Of a stretch of 64,000 bases of DNA, positions 1 through 9,980 are shown piece after piece. Within the stretch, counting starts at the first letter, position 1; each line of letters starts with the position of its first letter. The stretch is from positions 62,001-126,000 of the forward strand of contig NZ_NFLT01000005.1 of the NCBI RefSeq assembly GCF_002161055.1, written 5' to 3'. The translations under genes and the position numbers were made by a program. A model generated the notes under the pieces. It was not told where the DNA came from. It searched no databases and saw only the letters and a program-made list of their open reading frames with translations. Source of the DNA: Tyzzerella sp. An114. GTDB taxonomy: Bacteria > Bacillota > Clostridia > Lachnospirales > Anaerotignaceae.

Positions 1-567
1 TATTTTAAGAGATTTTCATATAACAATAATGTTTACAGCACATTTGAAATAAAAAATAAGCCTTTTATTGTTTCTCTTAAAATGATTAAAAATTCAGCCA
101 TAAAAAATAATATAGACATTCCTAATATTATAGAAATAGAAAATAAAAATATACCTGATTTTATTATTGATAAAAATATAATAAAGAGGGCAGATATAAA
201 AGAAAACTCTGACATACTTATTGTGGCGGGAAAAGGTGTTAAAGATAAAAAATCTGTTGAGAAAATAAGACAGTTTGCAATAAGTAAAAAGTTTTTATTT
301 GGAGTTACAAGACCAGTTGCCATGAACGGTTGGGGCAAATTAGGAGAGATAGTTGGAGTTTCAGGAGGAATATATTCACCTAAAATATGTATTACAATAG
401 GTGTTTCAGGTTCAGCTGCCTTTTATGTAGGGATAGAAAACAGTGATTATATAATCTCTGTAAACTCTAATGATAAAGCTCCAATTATAGATATGTCAGA
501 TGTTTCAATAATTGATGATTATGAGAATGTAATCGATGATTTATTTAATATTTTTAAAATTTGTTAA
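1..567 (+). CDS. etfA: Electron transfer flavoprotein alpha subunit, C-terminal part (cut by window edge)
   Basis: The frame is open from base 1, so the true start lies outside the window and about 188 residues are visible. The C-terminal half matches the FAD-binding domain of EtfA: it contains GVTRPVAMNGW, then EIVGVSGGIYSPKICITIGVSGSAAFYVGIE split over the usual conserved stretch, and ends with ISVNSNDKAPI. EtfA pairs with EtfB and shuttles electrons between acyl-CoA or other dehydrogenases and a quinone, ferredoxin or NAD pool; in anaerobes it often takes part in electron bifurcation. The partner etfB and the dehydrogenase would be expected just upstream, outside the window. The family call is sure; which dehydrogenase it serves cannot be told. 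Confidence 0.9.
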   Translation, partial: YFKRFSYNNNVYSTFEIKNKPFIVSLKMIKNSAIKNNIDIPNIIEIENKNIPDFIIDKNIIKRADIKENSDILIVAGKGVKDKKSVEKIRQFAISKKFLFGVTRPVAMNGWGKLGEIVGVSGGIYSPKICITIGVSGSAAFYVGIENSDYIISVNSNDKAPIIDMSDVSIIDDYENVIDDLFNIFKIC

Positions 568-664
568 AAATTTTATACAGCATTATGTTTTTATAGTATA
601 CTGTTATAATATAGAGTAATAAATGGTTAATATAGTATAATGTAAAAAAGGGAGGAGATGCTGT

Positions 665-1234
665 ATGAACAAACTTTCAGATGTCATTGAACTTCTTGAG
701 GATAATCCTGTAATATTGGGGATTAAAGAAGATGGGGATATAGCTCTTTCTAAAAGTTGTGATTCAAATGTCGTTTTTGTTCTTTATGGTGATATTTCTG
801 ATATAGGAAGAATTGTAAAAGAACTTAAAGACATGGGAAAAACAGTTTTTGTAAATGTTGATATGGTAGATGGTTTTTCAAGTAAAAGCTCTGTAATTAA
901 GTTTATGAAAAATAATACAGAAACAGACGGTATAGTAAGTTCAAAAGCTGCAATGCTTAGAAATGCCAAAGAAGCAGGTTTTTTGACTGTCCATAGATTT
1001 TTTATACTTGACTCATCATCTTATAGAAGTATTGGAAAACAACTTGAACTTAGTCAAGCTGATTTTATAAATGTTGCTCCAGGCTGGACAAAGGTTGTTG
1101 AATGGACAAAAGAGGAGTATACAAAACCAATAATAGCATCTGGTCTTGTCTGTGATAAAAAAATCGTTATAGATAGTCTTAAAGCGGGAGCTATTGCTAT
1201 ATGTAGTACAAATCATGATGTCTGGGATTTGTAG
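665..1234 (+). CDS. glpP: Glycerol-3-phosphate responsive antiterminator GlpP
   Basis: A 189-residue protein of the GlpP family, an RNA-binding antiterminator with a TIM-barrel-like fold that in Bacillus responds to glycerol-3-phosphate and lets transcription read into glycerol genes. Family landmarks seen are NPVILGIKEDGDIALS near the N-terminus, the central TDGIVSSKAAMLRNAKEAG stretch, HRFFILDSSS, and a C-terminal PIIASGLVCDK followed by ALKAGA-like and STNHDVWDL. Length fits the family (about 190). A strong ribosome site (GGGAGGAG) precedes the ATG. No glycerol kinase or glycerol-3-phosphate dehydrogenase is in view, so its target lies elsewhere; the neighbouring etfA could hint at a link to a flavin dehydrogenase, which is inference. 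Confidence 0.85.
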   Translation: MNKLSDVIELLEDNPVILGIKEDGDIALSKSCDSNVVFVLYGDISDIGRIVKELKDMGKTVFVNVDMVDGFSSKSSVIKFMKNNTETDGIVSSKAAMLRNAKEAGFLTVHRFFILDSSSYRSIGKQLELSQADFINVAPGWTKVVEWTKEEYTKPIIASGLVCDKKIVIDSLKAGAIAICSTNHDVWDL

Positions 1235-1240
1235 AAATAA

Positions 1241-1281
1241 GAAAGCCGTTAATTTTAATTAACGGCTTTCTTTGTGTTTTT
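1241..1281 (+). terminator. Rho-independent terminator after glpP
   Basis: A perfect 12-bp inverted repeat (GAAAGCCGTTAA / TTAACGGCTTTC) is followed by a T-rich run. It ends glpP and overlaps the stop of the convergent M60 gene, for which it may also serve, though the U-tract on that strand is poorer. Confidence 0.85.
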
Positions 1282-4200
1282 ATTTAATTATATTCATTTT
1301 GTCAATATTTGATAATATTGTAGCTATTTCAGCACGTGTTGCTGTTCCTTTTGGATTAAATGAACCGTCTGGACGACCATTTATAATTCCTAAAGTTTTC
1401 ATTGCATTTACTGCCTCTGTTGCCCATGAACTTATATCATTATTGTCTGTAAACTCTGTCTGTGCAGTTTCAGGAATTTCAACATTTTTATATTTAAGGT
1501 AGTTGTAAACCATAACTGCAAGTTGTTCTCTTGTTATATCTGAGTTTGGTGCAAATTCGTTTTCTGTTATACCATTTACAATGTTATTTTCTTTAGCCCA
1601 ACCAACATATGGAGCATAGTACATATCTGTTGGAACATCTGTGAAATCTGTTGCTGTTGATACAACATTAGCACTGTCAAATCTTCCTAATACAGTTACA
1701 AGCATTGCTCTTGTCATGTTGTTATCAGGTGCAAATTCATTTTCTGTCATACCTGAGAACCATTTATTTGTGTATGCTTTGTTTACTGCTTCATAGTACC
1801 AAGAGTCTTTGTTTATATCTGTAAATACTTCATCAGCAGAACCAGAATTTGTTCCTGTTTCTGGTGTATTTTCTTCTGGCTGTGTATCTTCAGGATTTGT
1901 CTCCTCAGGTTTTGGCTGAGATGGTTTTGATGAGCTTGAACCGCCTGAACTTCCAGAGCTTGAACTTCCTGAATTGCCATCAACTGTTGTATCAATTGAT
2001 ATTGAACTGTCAACAGTTTCACCGTTTCTCTGTTCAAATGTTTTTGATACAAGAATTGTTTTATCTGTATTTACACTTAAATCAACTGTCTGTGATGATG
2101 AAGATTTCATTGAAAGTGTACCAAATGTAAAGTCTTCACCAAAAGATAATGGTTCATTTGAAACTATATAAATTGATATAGTTCCATTAGCTTTATTAAA
2201 AATACATTTCTTTAATATAGCCTTTGAAGCTTTTTCACTCCAATTCATTGTAACATCAGATATTTTTGAAGGGTCAGATACTTTAAGCTGTGTCTGTGCA
2301 GCTATAAATGAATGACTATCTGTGTTTTTAAGTGTTACAGTTGCTTTCTGTGTACTTTCTTTTTCAAGTATTATATTTGATGAAAGAGTAACAGCCTCTG
2401 AGTTTCCTTCAAATATTAAATCTGAGTCTTCTATTATGGAAGGACTTTCAATAGTTTCATTAGTGCTTTCTTCTGTATCTGTTGTAGGAACTTCTGGCAT
2501 AGGTGTTACTTCAACAACATCAGAAGGAGTTTCTTGTGAATTAGTTTCATCAGAATTTACACCAGAGTCTACATTAGAACCTGTATCAGAATTTTCGTTT
2601 TTATTTGTATCACTTTCAGCAGGTTCCTCTGTTGGATTTTCGTTAGTTTCTTCTTCAGCAGGTAATTCATCTGTTATTCCAGCATCTTCGTTATTTTCTA
2701 CATCTTCATTGTTTTCTGTATCTTCGTTAACAACAGGAGGAAGTTCTTCTTTTTCTTCTTCCTCAACTAAAGGAGGAACTTCTTGTGGTAATTCTGGAAC
2801 TATTTCATCTGTAACAGTGCTTTCTATTTTTAAAGGAGGAAGACTTTCAGGTACATTTACATAGAGAGTATCACTTACAAGTCTTTGTCCTTCAAGAGTT
2901 TCAGCATTGTCAACTCTGTAAAGCTCAGCTTTAACACTTCCTATTGATGATATATCAATTGAGTCATCTATTTTGTAAACCCATGTACCACTTGAAACTT
3001 CTCCGATATTTCCGTTTTCTGGCACTTCTGCAAGTATTACAAATTCACCATTTATAATGTTTCCGTTTTCATCTTTAAGAAGAACAACGTTATAAGCTGG
3101 GTTTCCTTTGTATGTACCTGTAATTACTGTTGAACCAGTTGTCATAACTTCATCTTCACCATGACCATATTTGAAATCTTCTGAAAGTGTTCCCATTCCA
3201 GACTGTAAAAGTTCAACATTATCACCAGTAGGGCCTAAAATGTCAAGCTCTGAGAGAGAAACAGTTGAGTTATTTACAACAAGTTTGATATAAGATGCAT
3301 CATATATATACATACAAGGGTCATTCTCTTTATTAAAGTATATTGTTTCTGTTTCTTTACCAGAGAATGTTCCTGATTTTGCAAGTTTCCAGTCTTTTTT
3401 GTCTGTACTTACATATATACTGTAATCATCTGTTGAAGGTGTCTTTGAAGAATATTTTAAAGCTGTAACCTGTTCTGTATTTCCAAGGTCAAGTATAATT
3501 TCAGCTTTTGTGCTAGAAGTTGTACCTGTGTATGTGTTTGAATAATTATCATCAATAACATCTTTTATTGCTGATATTGTTGCATCTTCACAGTATCCAG
3601 AGTCGTGTCCTGCTTCTATATGCTGGTCATTATCTGAAACCATATTTGTGTCAGCACTCCAACCATCTTTTCCGATACTTCCGTCATGAGAAACTTTTAC
3701 AGAACCGGCTTTTGATACAGATGTTGTATTTAAAAGTCTGTCATATCCAACAACTTCATATTCATAAACTCTGTTGTTTTCTGTCTTTATTGTGTCTGTA
3801 TAGCTTGACTGGTCAGCTGATACAAAAGCTACAACTTTTCCATTTCTTATGATTTCATAGCCAAGCATAGCGTCATCATTAGAGTTTGTATTGTTAAAGT
3901 TTATAGTAACCTGTTTACTGTTATCTGTATAATCAATAGATGAAGTTACTTTTGTTCCTTCAATCATGCCACTTCCACCTGAAAGGCGATAGCTTCTTGA
4001 ATTATCGTCAAGGTACTGTATTTTTTTATCTTCTTTTTCAAATTTATTTGCATAAGATATTGTATCTTGGTTTGGTACAAGTCCCCAAGCCTCAAAGAAT
4101 GGTAAAAGGTTCTTTTCAGCTGCTGCACAAGCAAGACGCATAAAGTTGTTGTCCATATCACTGTTGAGACTTAAACTGTTAGGAGCAGATTGTGGGTCTC

Positions 4201-7200
4201 TTGTATAACTGCTCACTCTTGCATAGAAAAGGTTGTCAAACTGGTCTTGGAATGTATCAAATGTTTTGTAGTTATAGTAGTTATCATAGAACATATGTAA
4301 CTGCCAATACATTGCAAGCTGTGTGAATACATCATCAGATTTTCCTTTTGTGCCTGATGTAACGTGTTTATATACAGCATCATATCCGAAACGAGCTGTT
4401 GAGTTTGTATCATCAGACTGAGCAAGCATTGAGAAATAGTTGTTTGTAACTTCTAAATTAACATATTTTGATGAGTTTATAACGTGTCCAATTTCGTGGG
4501 CAATTCCCCAACCAGAATACTCACCGGAAATATATTTACCATTTTCGTCAGACTGTATAGGAGTTGTTCTGAATAAATCAGGTACAGAATCATACTCAAT
4601 TCCTATATGCTGTGTTGCTGCATACATAAATGCACCTGCAAACATTTTGCTGTAACGAATATTAAGTCTCTGAGAAGGATATCTATTAGTTTTTGTTTCA
4701 TTCTCGTTAAGTCCTCTATGCTGATAGAAAAGGTGTACTTCTTGTTCCATAGCCTCAATAGCTTTAAGAAGCTGTTCAGCTTTATCACCACTGTTAAGAC
4801 CAGCAAGAACCTGTGTAGCAGGGAATGAGAACATCATATTATCCATTACAATGTCTGTAAAGTTTAATGTACAAAGTTTAGGGTCATATCCATATTCTGA
4901 ATGATTTTCATTATGTTTTTCTTCAAGAGAAGATACATGGCTTTCAAGTTTTGATACATAATCCTGTACAAGTTTAAGTTTTTCTTCTCTTGTTTCAGCT
5001 TTTGTTACATCAAGGACAGGGATATTCTGTTCACTTCCAAGACGGATAGAATACTGTTTTGCATCTTTCTTTCCAGAGTATCCTACATAGAGAGAACCGC
5101 CTCTCTCATTTGATGTTGTGGAAGGTGATGTTATTGTTATTTCGTTTCTTCCTGTTTTTAATGTTGTAACTTCGCTGAGCCATTTGTTATGCTCACCGTG
5201 AATTTGTGTTGAGTAAAGTTTTAAGTCTGTTACTGTTCCATCAGCAACTCCCGGACTACCTACATAGAGTATTATTTTATCGCCTTCTTCAGCAGAAATT
5301 CCAAGAGGCTGAAGATTGCTTAAACTCATTGCAAAATCAAGATGACCATCTCCAGCTGATGTTATTGATGTATCAACATTTATTATTGTTGCTGATAAAT
5401 TTCCTTCATTGATAAGTGTTTTTGCTGCATCAATATCTTTCTGGAGAGAAACTTTGTCTGGGTGATATTCGCCATTTCTAGAGTCTGGTGTGTTAAGTCT
5501 TTCTTCAAGAGCTTCAATATCAGAAAGTTCAACACCTTCTGCCAACTCAATATGCATATTATCAGCAAAAAGAGCATCTATGTCATCTTCTAAGCTGTCA
5601 TATTCATATACTTTTATTTCTGAAATAGCAACCTTCATGTCAGGATACCATATACCAACATTAAGCTGGAATGTATCTGTTGTTACAGGCTCTGTAAGTT
5701 TAACATCATAGTATATATTGCCGTTTTCATCAAGTTTCTTTGTAAGATGTTTTACATCTTTTGTAACCATGTTGCCTTCAGCATTTTTATAGTAAAATTT
5801 TACACCGTCATACCATGTTTGGCTAACATGTGGAGCAAATCTTATTGTGTCAAATGTATACTGCTGAGTAAGCTCTATTGTAGAACCTTTAGGGCTAGCA
5901 TAGTGAGAACCACCATCATAATGGTTAACTAAAGTATATGTTGAAGGGTCATTGTCTACTACCGCATTGTCTCCGCCATATACTGTTACTAATGGGTCAG
6001 TTGAGTTTTTAACTGATTTAATATTGTCTGTTAAAACTCCTGGTTCGTCGCCTGTGTTAATAAGTTTATATTTTGGCATTATAGTTGCAACTGAACTTGA
6101 AACAGTAGCCTTATTTATTTCAGAAGGATTACTTTCTCCGATTTTGTTTACACCAGTAATATATATATTGTATGTTTTGTTTGGAGAAAGATTTAAAATT
6201 TTATAGCTTGTAGAAGTTATGTTTGTTACAACTTTATATTCACTTTCTTCTTCAAGTTTATAGTAAACATTGTAGTAGTCTGTGCTGTCCATTTTCTTCC
6301 AGCTTATAGATATGCTTTCAATATCACCTTTAACTGTTACACTTTCTGGAGGAGCTGGAACTTCAGTAGGGTCAAGTGTTATTGTGCGAGGTTCAGAATA
6401 TTTACTTGTCCAATCTCCGTTTACAGACTGAACCATAACTGTATATGGAATACCTGTTTTAAGTTTTTCATCAAGTCTTGTAACAGTAAGGCTTGTTGAG
6501 TCTGTTGAAAATACTTTGCTACTTCCGTTACCACTTACAGACACATTATAGGATGAAACATTAGTCTGTGGAGTCCATTCTACTATAAATGAGTCTTTAC
6601 CAAGAGCTTCAATACGTGTGATTTCAGGAATATTAAGCTCTGGTTCTGGTATTCTGTTTTCCATACCATTTACAAACTCAACTTTTGCTATATCAACAAG
6701 ATTATTTCCGCTTGATGCAGTAACTTTGATTGTTACTTTTTTGATTGCAACCTGTTTTCCAATATTTACAACAACTGTTCCATCAGCTTCTATTGTTGCT
6801 GTTGCACCACTATTGCTTAAAAGTCTCATTCCCTTTGACTGTACAATTGTAGCTTCATAATGATTTCCTTCTGCATCTTCAACATCAATAGTTCCGCCTG
6901 TAATAAGGTTTGATGAGTCTTTTGGTGGCTCAATTACAAAACCATCAGATAATGCATTGTCTGATTTTACTTCAATATCAATCTGAACAGGATTTTCTTC
7001 TGTTATTTCACTATTATTTTTTGGTGCAAGAGATACTGTTGATGCAGTGTCAGATGTTATATCTGAAATATTTCCTGTAACATTTGTATTTTCATCTGCT
7101 GAAGCTGTAAGAACTTCTGGCATAATTGTTTTTACTGTATCTGTATCAGTGTTTCCACCTTTATTTATAGCTATATATGTTAAGTCTGAAATATCTACTT

Positions 7201-7711
7201 TACTATCACCATTAAGGTCATATTTAGCTTCAGAAGAACCATTCTCGATAGCTGATATTAAAGTGTCTGAGTCACTTTCGTTTACAGTGCCATCACCGTT
7301 TATATCACCGATAGCCATAATACCTTTCTGGTTTTCTGATATTGATGAATTGTAATTCATACGGTTGTTATCAAGTGAAAGTGTTGTTATATATGAGCTA
7401 TCTATTTTAATCTGTTTTGTATATGTAGCGTAGTTTTCTGATTTTATTGTTAAAGTATATTCTCCCGGTTTAACTTCTTTTTCAACATGAATATTGTTTG
7501 ATGAAGGAGTAACTGTATCAGTAACTGTATTTTCATTGTTTTTAAGTTCTATTGAAAAATTTTGATTTTTTGTTGGCATTGATAAATTCATATCAAGTAC
7601 GAATTTTCCGTTTTGTGTATCAATATTGTTTAATTCTGCTGCAAGGGCAGTGAAAGGCTGACTTCCTACAACAAAAGATAAAACAATTGGCATAATTTTA
7701 TTTTTTTTCAT
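1280..7711 (-). CDS. Giant SLH-anchored M60-like (enhancin-type) metalloprotease with dockerin-like, FN3, discoidin and cohesin-like modules
   Basis: A 2143-residue secreted protein. Modules in order: signal peptide (about 1-25, ending AALAAE-like); paired Ca-binding dockerin-type motifs GDINGDGTVNESD and DLNGDSKVDISD (about 134-186); two fibronectin III-like domains (about 357-545); an F5/8-type C carbohydrate-binding segment (about 550-705); M60-like gluzincin region (about 897-1210) with zinc motif HEIGH at 1072-1076 and a further glutamate at 1087 in LEVTNN, which fits HExxH-x(8-28)-E; a second F5/8-like segment (about 1374-1487); an acidic Pro/Glu/Asn linker (about 1630-1757); a cohesin-like domain (about 1764-1907); a Gly/Ser linker; and three SLH repeats (1961-2143). 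M60 enzymes of gut bacteria cut mucin-type O-glycoproteins. The SLH repeats would hold it on the cell wall polymer. Ribosome site GGGAGGG precedes the ATG. Substrate is inferred from family. Confidence 0.85.
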   Translation of the reverse strand: MKKNKIMPIVLSFVVGSQPFTALAAELNNIDTQNGKFVLDMNLSMPTKNQNFSIELKNNENTVTDTVTPSSNNIHVEKEVKPGEYTLTIKSENYATYTKQIKIDSSYITTLSLDNNRMNYNSSISENQKGIMAIGDINGDGTVNESDSDTLISAIENGSSEAKYDLNGDSKVDISDLTYIAINKGGNTDTDTVKTIMPEVLTASADENTNVTGNISDITSDTASTVSLAPKNNSEITEENPVQIDIEVKSDNALSDGFVIEPPKDSSNLITGGTIDVEDAEGNHYEATIVQSKGMRLLSNSGATATIEADGTVVVNIGKQVAIKKVTIKVTASSGNNLVDIAKVEFVNGMENRIPEPELNIPEITRIEALGKDSFIVEWTPQTNVSSYNVSVSGNGSSKVFSTDSTSLTVTRLDEKLKTGIPYTVMVQSVNGDWTSKYSEPRTITLDPTEVPAPPESVTVKGDIESISISWKKMDSTDYYNVYYKLEEESEYKVVTNITSTSYKILNLSPNKTYNIYITGVNKIGESNPSEINKATVSSSVATIMPKYKLINTGDEPGVLTDNIKSVKNSTDPLVTVYGGDNAVVDNDPSTYTLVNHYDGGSHYASPKGSTIELTQQYTFDTIRFAPHVSQTWYDGVKFYYKNAEGNMVTKDVKHLTKKLDENGNIYYDVKLTEPVTTDTFQLNVGIWYPDMKVAISEIKVYEYDSLEDDIDALFADNMHIELAEGVELSDIEALEERLNTPDSRNGEYHPDKVSLQKDIDAAKTLINEGNLSATIINVDTSITSAGDGHLDFAMSLSNLQPLGISAEEGDKIILYVGSPGVADGTVTDLKLYSTQIHGEHNKWLSEVTTLKTGRNEITITSPSTTSNERGGSLYVGYSGKKDAKQYSIRLGSEQNIPVLDVTKAETREEKLKLVQDYVSKLESHVSSLEEKHNENHSEYGYDPKLCTLNFTDIVMDNMMFSFPATQVLAGLNSGDKAEQLLKAIEAMEQEVHLFYQHRGLNENETKTNRYPSQRLNIRYSKMFAGAFMYAATQHIGIEYDSVPDLFRTTPIQSDENGKYISGEYSGWGIAHEIGHVINSSKYVNLEVTNNYFSMLAQSDDTNSTARFGYDAVYKHVTSGTKGKSDDVFTQLAMYWQLHMFYDNYYNYKTFDTFQDQFDNLFYARVSSYTRDPQSAPNSLSLNSDMDNNFMRLACAAAEKNLLPFFEAWGLVPNQDTISYANKFEKEDKKIQYLDDNSRSYRLSGGSGMIEGTKVTSSIDYTDNSKQVTINFNNTNSNDDAMLGYEIIRNGKVVAFVSADQSSYTDTIKTENNRVYEYEVVGYDRLLNTTSVSKAGSVKVSHDGSIGKDGWSADTNMVSDNDQHIEAGHDSGYCEDATISAIKDVIDDNYSNTYTGTTSSTKAEIILDLGNTEQVTALKYSSKTPSTDDYSIYVSTDKKDWKLAKSGTFSGKETETIYFNKENDPCMYIYDASYIKLVVNNSTVSLSELDILGPTGDNVELLQSGMGTLSEDFKYGHGEDEVMTTGSTVITGTYKGNPAYNVVLLKDENGNIINGEFVILAEVPENGNIGEVSSGTWVYKIDDSIDISSIGSVKAELYRVDNAETLEGQRLVSDTLYVNVPESLPPLKIESTVTDEIVPELPQEVPPLVEEEEKEELPPVVNEDTENNEDVENNEDAGITDELPAEEETNENPTEEPAESDTNKNENSDTGSNVDSGVNSDETNSQETPSDVVEVTPMPEVPTTDTEESTNETIESPSIIEDSDLIFEGNSEAVTLSSNIILEKESTQKATVTLKNTDSHSFIAAQTQLKVSDPSKISDVTMNWSEKASKAILKKCIFNKANGTISIYIVSNEPLSFGEDFTFGTLSMKSSSSQTVDLSVNTDKTILVSKTFEQRNGETVDSSISIDTTVDGNSGSSSSGSSGGSSSSKPSQPKPEETNPEDTQPEENTPETGTNSGSADEVFTDINKDSWYYEAVNKAYTNKWFSGMTENEFAPDNNMTRAMLVTVLGRFDSANVVSTATDFTDVPTDMYYAPYVGWAKENNIVNGITENEFAPNSDITREQLAVMVYNYLKYKNVEIPETAQTEFTDNNDISSWATEAVNAMKTLGIINGRPDGSFNPKGTATRAEIATILSNIDKMNIIK

Positions 7712-8015
7712 AGTACCCTCCCAAATTTTTAAAAAGTTATATTTTAAATAAAAAATTCTTTTAAATCTATAAAATGTAATTTTGTTGTTATAAATATACC
7801 ATATAAAAATTTAATTAGCAATATTTTGTAGCGTAAAAAAATCCACATAAAAAGTTATGTTTTTTATACAATTTTGAGTTTTATTCGATATAATGTAATT
7901 TTATAACAATATGATAAAATTGAAAATTCTTATTTTTATGGATTTTTTATAAAATATAATATATATTTTCTTAATATATAAGAATATAAAATTATATTTT
8001 AGATATTTAATCAAA
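7712..8015. other. AT-rich divergent intergenic region
   Basis: About 300 bases between the start of the M60 surface protein gene and the repeats in front of the response regulator gene. It is almost pure A/T with many possible -10-like hexamers and no convincing -35 partner. The promoter of the surface protein must lie here but I cannot place it. No open frame with a ribosome site was seen. Confidence 0.5.
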
Positions 8016-8047
8016 TTTTAAGGTTTGTTTAAGGTATGTATGATAAT
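8016..8047 (+). promoter_or_regulatory. Direct-repeat regulator site and -10 upstream of the response regulator gene
   Basis: Two copies of TTTAAGGT start at 8017 and 8028, exactly 11 bp apart, and are followed at once by a -10-like TATGAT (8039-8044) or GATAAT (8042-8047). Direct repeats at one helical turn next to the -10 are the usual form of an OmpR/PhoB-class response regulator site. Autoregulation is inferred. Related repeats stand before relQ and before the VTC operon. Confidence 0.5.
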
Positions 8048-8073
8048 GTTTAAATATAAAGGAGGTAATAAAA

Positions 8074-8748
8074 ATGAGATTGCTTTTGGCTGAAGATGAA
8101 AAAGAGCTTTCAAAAGCCCTTACAGCTATACTTGTACATAATAATTATTCTGTTGATGCTGTATATAATGGTAGAGAGGCTCTTGAATATATAAATTGTG
8201 AAAATTATGATGGTGTTATATTAGATATTATGATGCCTGAAATAGATGGAATTACTGTTTTAAAAAATATAAGAGAAAAGGGGAATAGTGTCCCTGTTAT
8301 AATGCTTACTGCAAAATCTGAAATAGATGACAGAGTTTTGGGGCTTGATTGTGGTGCTGATGATTATTTGACAAAACCTTTTGCTATGAAAGAATTGCTT
8401 GCAAGAATAAGGGCTATGACACGAAGACAAGATGAGATTACAAATTCTGTTTTAAAATTTTCAAATATATCATTAAATCGTGCTACATTTGAATTGTATT
8501 CTGATACAGGTTCTTTTAGATTGGCAAATAAAGAATTTCAAATGTTAGAAATGCTTATGACAAATCCAAGACATCTTATATCAACAGAAAGATTTATGGA
8601 AAAAATATGGGGCTATGACAGTTAAGCTGAAATAAATGTTGTTTGGGTGTATATATCCTATCTTAGAAAAAAATTATCAGCTATAAATGCAAAAGTTAAT
8701 ATAAAAGCTACAAGAAATGCAGGGTATTCTTTGGAGGAGTTTTTATGA
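8074..8748 (+). pseudogene. OmpR/PhoB-family response regulator interrupted by an in-frame TAA
   Basis: The first 183 codons give a receiver domain with phospho-acceptor D51 (in LDIMMPEIDG) and conserved K101 (in LTKPFAM), and the first half of a winged-helix DNA-binding domain ending KIWGYDS. Codon 184 (8623-8625) is TAA. The same frame then stays open to 8746-8748 and encodes AEINVVWVYISYLRKKLS and RNAGYSLEEFL, exactly the recognition helix and wing expected after WGYDSE in this family. The full length would be 224 residues, normal for the family, so TAA most simply replaces GAA. The intact frame ends in an ATGA overlap with the kinase start. As written, the product keeps phospho-relay but lacks the recognition helix. 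Alternatives: a recent loss-of-function mutation or a sequencing error. Confidence 0.85.
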
Positions 8749-9980
8749 TAGAAAGACTAAGAAAGAGATTTATAATTATAACAATGATTTCTGTTACAAT
8801 TGTAATAACCCTTGTAATGTCTTGTATAAATATATCAAACTATATGCAGATAAATAAACGAGCTGATGCAATGCTTCAATATATAGCAAATAATGATGGT
8901 GTGATACCAAGACATGATAAAAACTTTTATGAAAAAAATAATAATGAAGATTATGATATACCTAAAATTACACCTGAAACTCCTTTTTCAACTAGGTTTT
9001 TTACAGTTAATATAAATGATGATGGAGTTATAAGTACTATTGATACAGGAAATATTGCTGCTATAACATCTACAGATGCAGAAAATTATGCTTATGAAAT
9101 ATATAATAAGGGGGATAAAGTAGGATTTTTTGATATATATAGATATTCCGCCATTGATAGTGAAAATGGAATGCTTATGATTTTTCTTGACTGTCAAAAA
9201 GATATAGAAACTTTTAAAACCTTCCTTATAAATAGTATAGTTGTATCTATGATTTGTATAGTTGCTGTTTTTATACTTGTTGTTGTACTTTCAAAGAAAG
9301 CTATAAGACCTATTGCAGAAAGTTATGAAAAACAGAAAAGATTTATAACTGATGCAGGTCATGAAATAAAAACACCTTTAGCTATAATAAGTGCCAATAC
9401 AGAGGTTATAGAACTTACTTCCGGTGAAAATGAATGGACAAGAAGCATACAAAATCAGATAAAACGACTTACAAAGCTTACATCAAATCTTGTTTCTCTT
9501 GCCAGAATGGACGAGGAAGGACAGAAAATAGAAATGTCTGATTTTTCATTTTCAGAACTTTTAATTGAAACAGCAAGTCCTTTTGAAGCAGTTGCAGCCT
9601 CAAAAAATGTTAATTTTAAAGTTGAAGTTGATGACAATATTTTTATGTATGGAAATTCAGAAAATATAAGACAATTAATTTCAATATTACTTGATAATGC
9701 TTTTAAGTATGTTTCTGATTGTGGAAATATAATTTTAAAACTTAATAAAAAGGGAAAGCGTATAAATATGAGTCTATACAACGATACAGACAATATACAG
9801 AAAGGAAATCTTGATATACTTTTTGAGAGATTTTATAGAATAGATAATTCAAGAAACAGTGAAAAAGGGGGATATGGTATAGGTCTTTCAATAGCTAAAG
9901 CTATTGTTGATATTCATAAAGGTAAAATACATGCAGAAAGTGTTGATGGAAAATCAATAGAATTTACTGTTAGTTTTTAA
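8745..9980 (+). CDS. Sensor histidine kinase
   Basis: A 411-residue membrane kinase, partner of the adjacent response regulator. Two membrane segments are visible (about 8-30 and 161-185) flanking an extracytoplasmic sensor of about 130 residues. No clear HAMP domain lies between the second helix and the HisKA region. The phospho-acceptor is H206 in DAGHEIKTPLAIISA. The ATPase domain shows the N box (LISILLDNAFKYV, about 309-322) and the G box GYGIGLSIAKAIV near the C-terminus. Its ribosome site (GGAGG, 8733-8737) lies inside the last codons of the regulator frame, so in the intact arrangement the two were translationally coupled; the premature stop 120 bases upstream may weaken this. The kinase itself looks intact. 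The signal is unknown. Confidence 0.9.
   Translation: MIERLRKRFIIITMISVTIVITLVMSCINISNYMQINKRADAMLQYIANNDGVIPRHDKNFYEKNNNEDYDIPKITPETPFSTRFFTVNINDDGVISTIDTGNIAAITSTDAENYAYEIYNKGDKVGFFDIYRYSAIDSENGMLMIFLDCQKDIETFKTFLINSIVVSMICIVAVFILVVVLSKKAIRPIAESYEKQKRFITDAGHEIKTPLAIISANTEVIELTSGENEWTRSIQNQIKRLTKLTSNLVSLARMDEEGQKIEMSDFSFSELLIETASPFEAVAASKNVNFKVEVDDNIFMYGNSENIRQLISILLDNAFKYVSDCGNIILKLNKKGKRINMSLYNDTDNIQKGNLDILFERFYRIDNSRNSEKGGYGIGLSIAKAIVDIHKGKIHAESVDGKSIEFTVSF

Noticed and set aside
2322-2864. Open frame of 180 codons on the plus strand
   Set aside because: It is antisense to the Pro/Glu-rich linker of the M60 protein, is of low complexity (Ser/Thr/Val/Phe) and has no ribosome site.
8623-8625. 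Recoding of the response regulator stop as a special amino acid
   Set aside because: The codon is TAA; selenocysteine uses TGA and pyrrolysine TAG. A GAA to TAA change or an error is simpler.
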